This document shows, in pieces, positions 46,230 to 48,670 of a stretch of DNA of 48,670 nt (position 1 is its first letter; each line of letters begins with the position of its first letter). The position numbers and the translations under genes were made by a program. The stretch lies in the NCBI GenBank assembly GCA_002712885.1, contig PAUN01000039.1, forward strand, positions 1-48,670, read 5' to 3'. Below the pieces are notes generated by a model, which had not been told where the DNA came from, did not search any database, and worked only from the letters and a program-made list of their open reading frames with translations. Origin of the DNA: Acidobacteriota bacterium (GTDB lineage Bacteria; Acidobacteriota; Vicinamibacteria; Vicinamibacterales; UBA8438).

Positions 46230-47363
46230 TCACACCTCGCAGGTTCCATCACTGCACCGCACCTCTCGCGCGGGCGCCTGACCGTCGATGGCGCGGAGCA
46301 CCGGCGACGTCATATGCCCCCAGCCGGGGAGGAACGCCGAGAAGCGGCCGGCTTCACCGCCGGCGACGAAGAGATGGATGTCGTCCGGCGACGGCACGAT
46401 GGGAATGCGCGCGCCCGATTCGCGTCGATACCATCGCGGCAGGTTTCGGTTGTAGATCTTGCCGTAGCGGCCCTGGAAGCTGATGTCGTCGAACGTGTTC
46501 GTGGTGTGCGACCACAGATACCGCCGGACGTCGCTGCGTGTCCAGCCTGCGCCGGCGATGGTGGCGGCATGCTCCGGTCCGATGACGACGGCACAGGAGC
46601 CGCTACTGACGGCATTGTTGTGCGCGATGGTGCTCATGGCCGAGACGAGGCTGTCGAGCACGCCTTGCGGGTCATTCGCCACGTGGTTGGTCACGCTGTG
46701 CGGACCCTCCGTGGCGATGCAGAACACGGTGCTGTCGTCAGGCCGATAGCCCTGTTCGACGTGGTACGGCGCCCACGGGCTGGCTTCTTCGTTCTCGGCG
46801 ATACAGAAGGTGTACTTACCGGGATGACCCAGCGTGCTCTTGTCGAGGTCGCCGGGCCATCCGCCACCGACATTGAGCATGATGAGTCGGAGCGCTCGGC
46901 CGATGGTGGCGTTGGCCCGGTTACCAGAGCCGAATACATTGGCGCTGGCGTTCATGCTGATCTCGCGGCGAATCGGACCGTTCACGACCAGTAGCGGCGC
47001 CGCCATGTGCGTGGTGGCCTGAATGCCGTTGAGGTTGAAGTGCGAGCCGCACAGCGCGAGTATCGCGGCTCGTACCACCAGTGCGTAGGCCGGCTTGCAC
47101 CCAGCCAGCACCAGATTGACCGCGAGCACCTCGCGGGTCAGGTTGCCCCACCGCGGCGGCACTCGGGCTTCCAGGTGATTAGGGTCCCCGCCCAACGCGG
47201 TCACCATCGCCGCGACCGTCTCCGGCGTCGGCGGCACGACCGGTAGTCCGTCGGTCCACCCCTGCTCGAAGTACCACTCGACCAGATCGATCTGGTCGAC
47301 GGCACCGATCGTCGGTGAAGCCGTTGGTTGGGACGTGCGCGGCAGATCTTGGAGTGTGCCCAT
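46230..47363 (-). CDS. conserved hypothetical protein encoded directly upstream of the UGSC selenoprotein gene
   Basis: 377-aa ORF with consistent protein-like composition ([25 protein letters not shown]...; C-terminal CSDGTCEV); same strand, 48 bp before the UGSC start. Confidence 0.75.
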   Translation of the reverse strand: MGTLQDLPRTSQPTASPTIGAVDQIDLVEWYFEQGWTDGLPVVPPTPETVAAMVTALGGDPNHLEARVPPRWGNLTREVLAVNLVLAGCKPAYALVVRAAILALCGSHFNLNGIQATTHMAAPLLVVNGPIRREISMNASANVFGSGNRANATIGRALRLIMLNVGGGWPGDLDKSTLGHPGKYTFCIAENEEASPWAPYHVEQGYRPDDSTVFCIATEGPHSVTNHVANDPQGVLDSLVSAMSTIAHNNAVSSGSCAVVIGPEHAATIAGAGWTRSDVRRYLWSHTTNTFDDISFQGRYGKIYNRNLPRWYRRESGARIPIVPSPDDIHLFVAGGEAGRFSAFLPGWGHMTSPVLRAIDGQAPAREVRCSDGTCEV

Positions 47364-47452
47364 GCTCAGAAGTCACTATAGTGCAGACTTGGGCCCGGCG
47401 ACATGGCCGGACGCGGGACGAGTGCGTTCCGACTGAGACAGGGAGACCGCTG

Positions 47453-48670
47453 ATGAGGAACAGGACATCGAGACGTGCGGCGGCGGCGATAGCGTGGCTG
47501 CTTGGCACCGCCCTGTCTGTCGTGCCCGCCGCGGCCCAGCACGGCGCGGCCGACGGCCAGTGGGCGAGCTACGGTGGCGACGATGGCAGCACCAAGTATG
47601 CGCCGCTTGACCAGATAGACGCCGACAACGTCGACCAGCTCGAGCTGGCCTGGCAGTGGGTGTCGGCCGACAACCCCATCCTCGCCCAGAACCGTGAAAT
47701 TCGTTCACAGGGGTTCAAGGGCACCCCCCTGATGGTCGACGGCGTCCTGTATGTGCGGACGTCGCTCAGTATCGTGGCCGCGATCGACGCTGCGACGGGA
47801 GAGCAACTCTGGGTACGCGACGTCGGGAGTTATGACGCGGGACGTCCGACCAACCTTGGGTTCAATACACGGGGCGTGGCGCACTGGTCAGACGGGGTCG
47901 AGTCCAGAATCTTTCTGGCGACCGGCGATTCGCATCTCTGGTCATTCGACGCCGCCACGGGACAGCCGATCGGTCGTTTCGGCGCCGACGGCAAGATCGA
48001 CCTGACGCAGGGGCTTCGGCGAGAGGCGACGCGTGGCGCCTACCAGGTGATGTCACCGCCGATGGTGGTTGGCGACGTGGTCGTCGTGGGGTCCTCGATC
48101 TCCGACGGCCCGATGAATATGACCGCTCCTCCGGGAGACATCCGCGGGTTCGACGCGCGCACCGGCGAACTTCTATGGACGTTTCACACCATCCCGCAGC
48201 CGGGCGAGTTCGGCCACGATACGTGGGAGGACAACTCCTGGAGCTACACTGGGAACACGAACGTGTGGACTGTCATGAGCGCCGACCAGGACCTGGGGTA
48301 TGTGTATCTGCCGATCGGCACCCCGACCAACGACTGGTATGGCGGGCACCGTTTGGGGGACAACCTGTTCGCGGAGAGTCTGGTCTGTCTGGACGCCGCT
48401 ACCGGCGAGCGAGTGTGGCACTTCCAGATGGTGCACCACGGACTGTGGGACTACGACCTACCGGCGGCGCCGACACTGGTCGACATCTCCGTCGAGGGCC
48501 GCGACATCAAGGCGGTCGCGCAGGTGAGCAAGCAGGGGTTCACCTATGTGTTTGACCGGGTGACCGGCGAGCCGGTCTGGCCGATCGAGGAACGACCGGT
48601 GGCGCAGTCGTCGGTGCCGGGGGAACGGACCTCGCCGACCCAGCCGTTTCCCACGAAGCCTCCCGCGTTC
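47453..48670 (+). CDS. PQQ-dependent dehydrogenase, 3' end truncated by window edge
   Basis: Frame open from ATG 47453 to the end (absent from the ORF track because it has no stop): signal peptide, [35 protein letters not shown]..., [18 protein letters not shown]; similar to 20240..22216. Confidence 0.92.
   Translation, partial: MRNRTSRRAAAAIAWLLGTALSVVPAAAQHGAADGQWASYGGDDGSTKYAPLDQIDADNVDQLELAWQWVSADNPILAQNREIRSQGFKGTPLMVDGVLYVRTSLSIVAAIDAATGEQLWVRDVGSYDAGRPTNLGFNTRGVAHWSDGVESRIFLATGDSHLWSFDAATGQPIGRFGADGKIDLTQGLRREATRGAYQVMSPPMVVGDVVVVGSSISDGPMNMTAPPGDIRGFDARTGELLWTFHTIPQPGEFGHDTWEDNSWSYTGNTNVWTVMSADQDLGYVYLPIGTPTNDWYGGHRLGDNLFAESLVCLDAATGERVWHFQMVHHGLWDYDLPAAPTLVDISVEGRDIKAVAQVSKQGFTYVFDRVTGEPVWPIEERPVAQSSVPGERTSPTQPFPTKPPAF

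Noticed and set aside
1-48670. tRNA, rRNA, CRISPR arrays, prophage or transposase genes
   Set aside because: Looked for T-loop GGTTCGA-type motifs, regular spaced repeats and integrase/transposase motifs; none seen by eye, although a tRNAscan/CRISPR search was not possible.

Overview
GC-rich bacterial chromosomal segment with about 38 intact or near-intact CDSs. Its gene content (PQQ propeller dehydrogenases, NHL/SMP-30 propellers, class C serine hydrolases, remnants of Ser/Thr kinases) looks like an environmental Acidobacteriota/Vicinamibacteria-type genome; that lineage is inference only. Main content: cytochrome c and PQQ/propeller oxidoreductases, alpha/beta and beta-lactamase-like hydrolases, an acyl-CoA catabolism neighbourhood (AMP-dependent ligase, SCP2, SDRs, acyl-CoA dehydrogenases, thiolase, MaoC, phosphotransferase), transporters (APC, UMF1-type MFS, BCCT) and a minus-strand gene cluster at 42.7-47.4 kb. 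The strongest observation is a probable selenoprotein of the UGSC family (45630..46181, minus). The ORF track splits it into two ORFs at an in-frame TGA inside the motif GD-U-GSC, and a perfect 9-bp stem-loop with the geometry of a bacterial SECIS lies immediately downstream. Other notable signals: a dispersed palindromic repeat family that begins exactly at stop codons, a 143-bp element with 36-bp near-perfect terminal inverted repeats that supplies the stop codon of a phosphatase gene, a second short repeat flanking a MaoC gene, two decayed Ser/Thr kinase genes, and a heme c protein with a PHM-like type II copper monooxygenase ligand set. No tRNA, rRNA, CRISPR, transposase or phage gene was recognised. 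All family calls come from reading motifs by eye; no database search was run.
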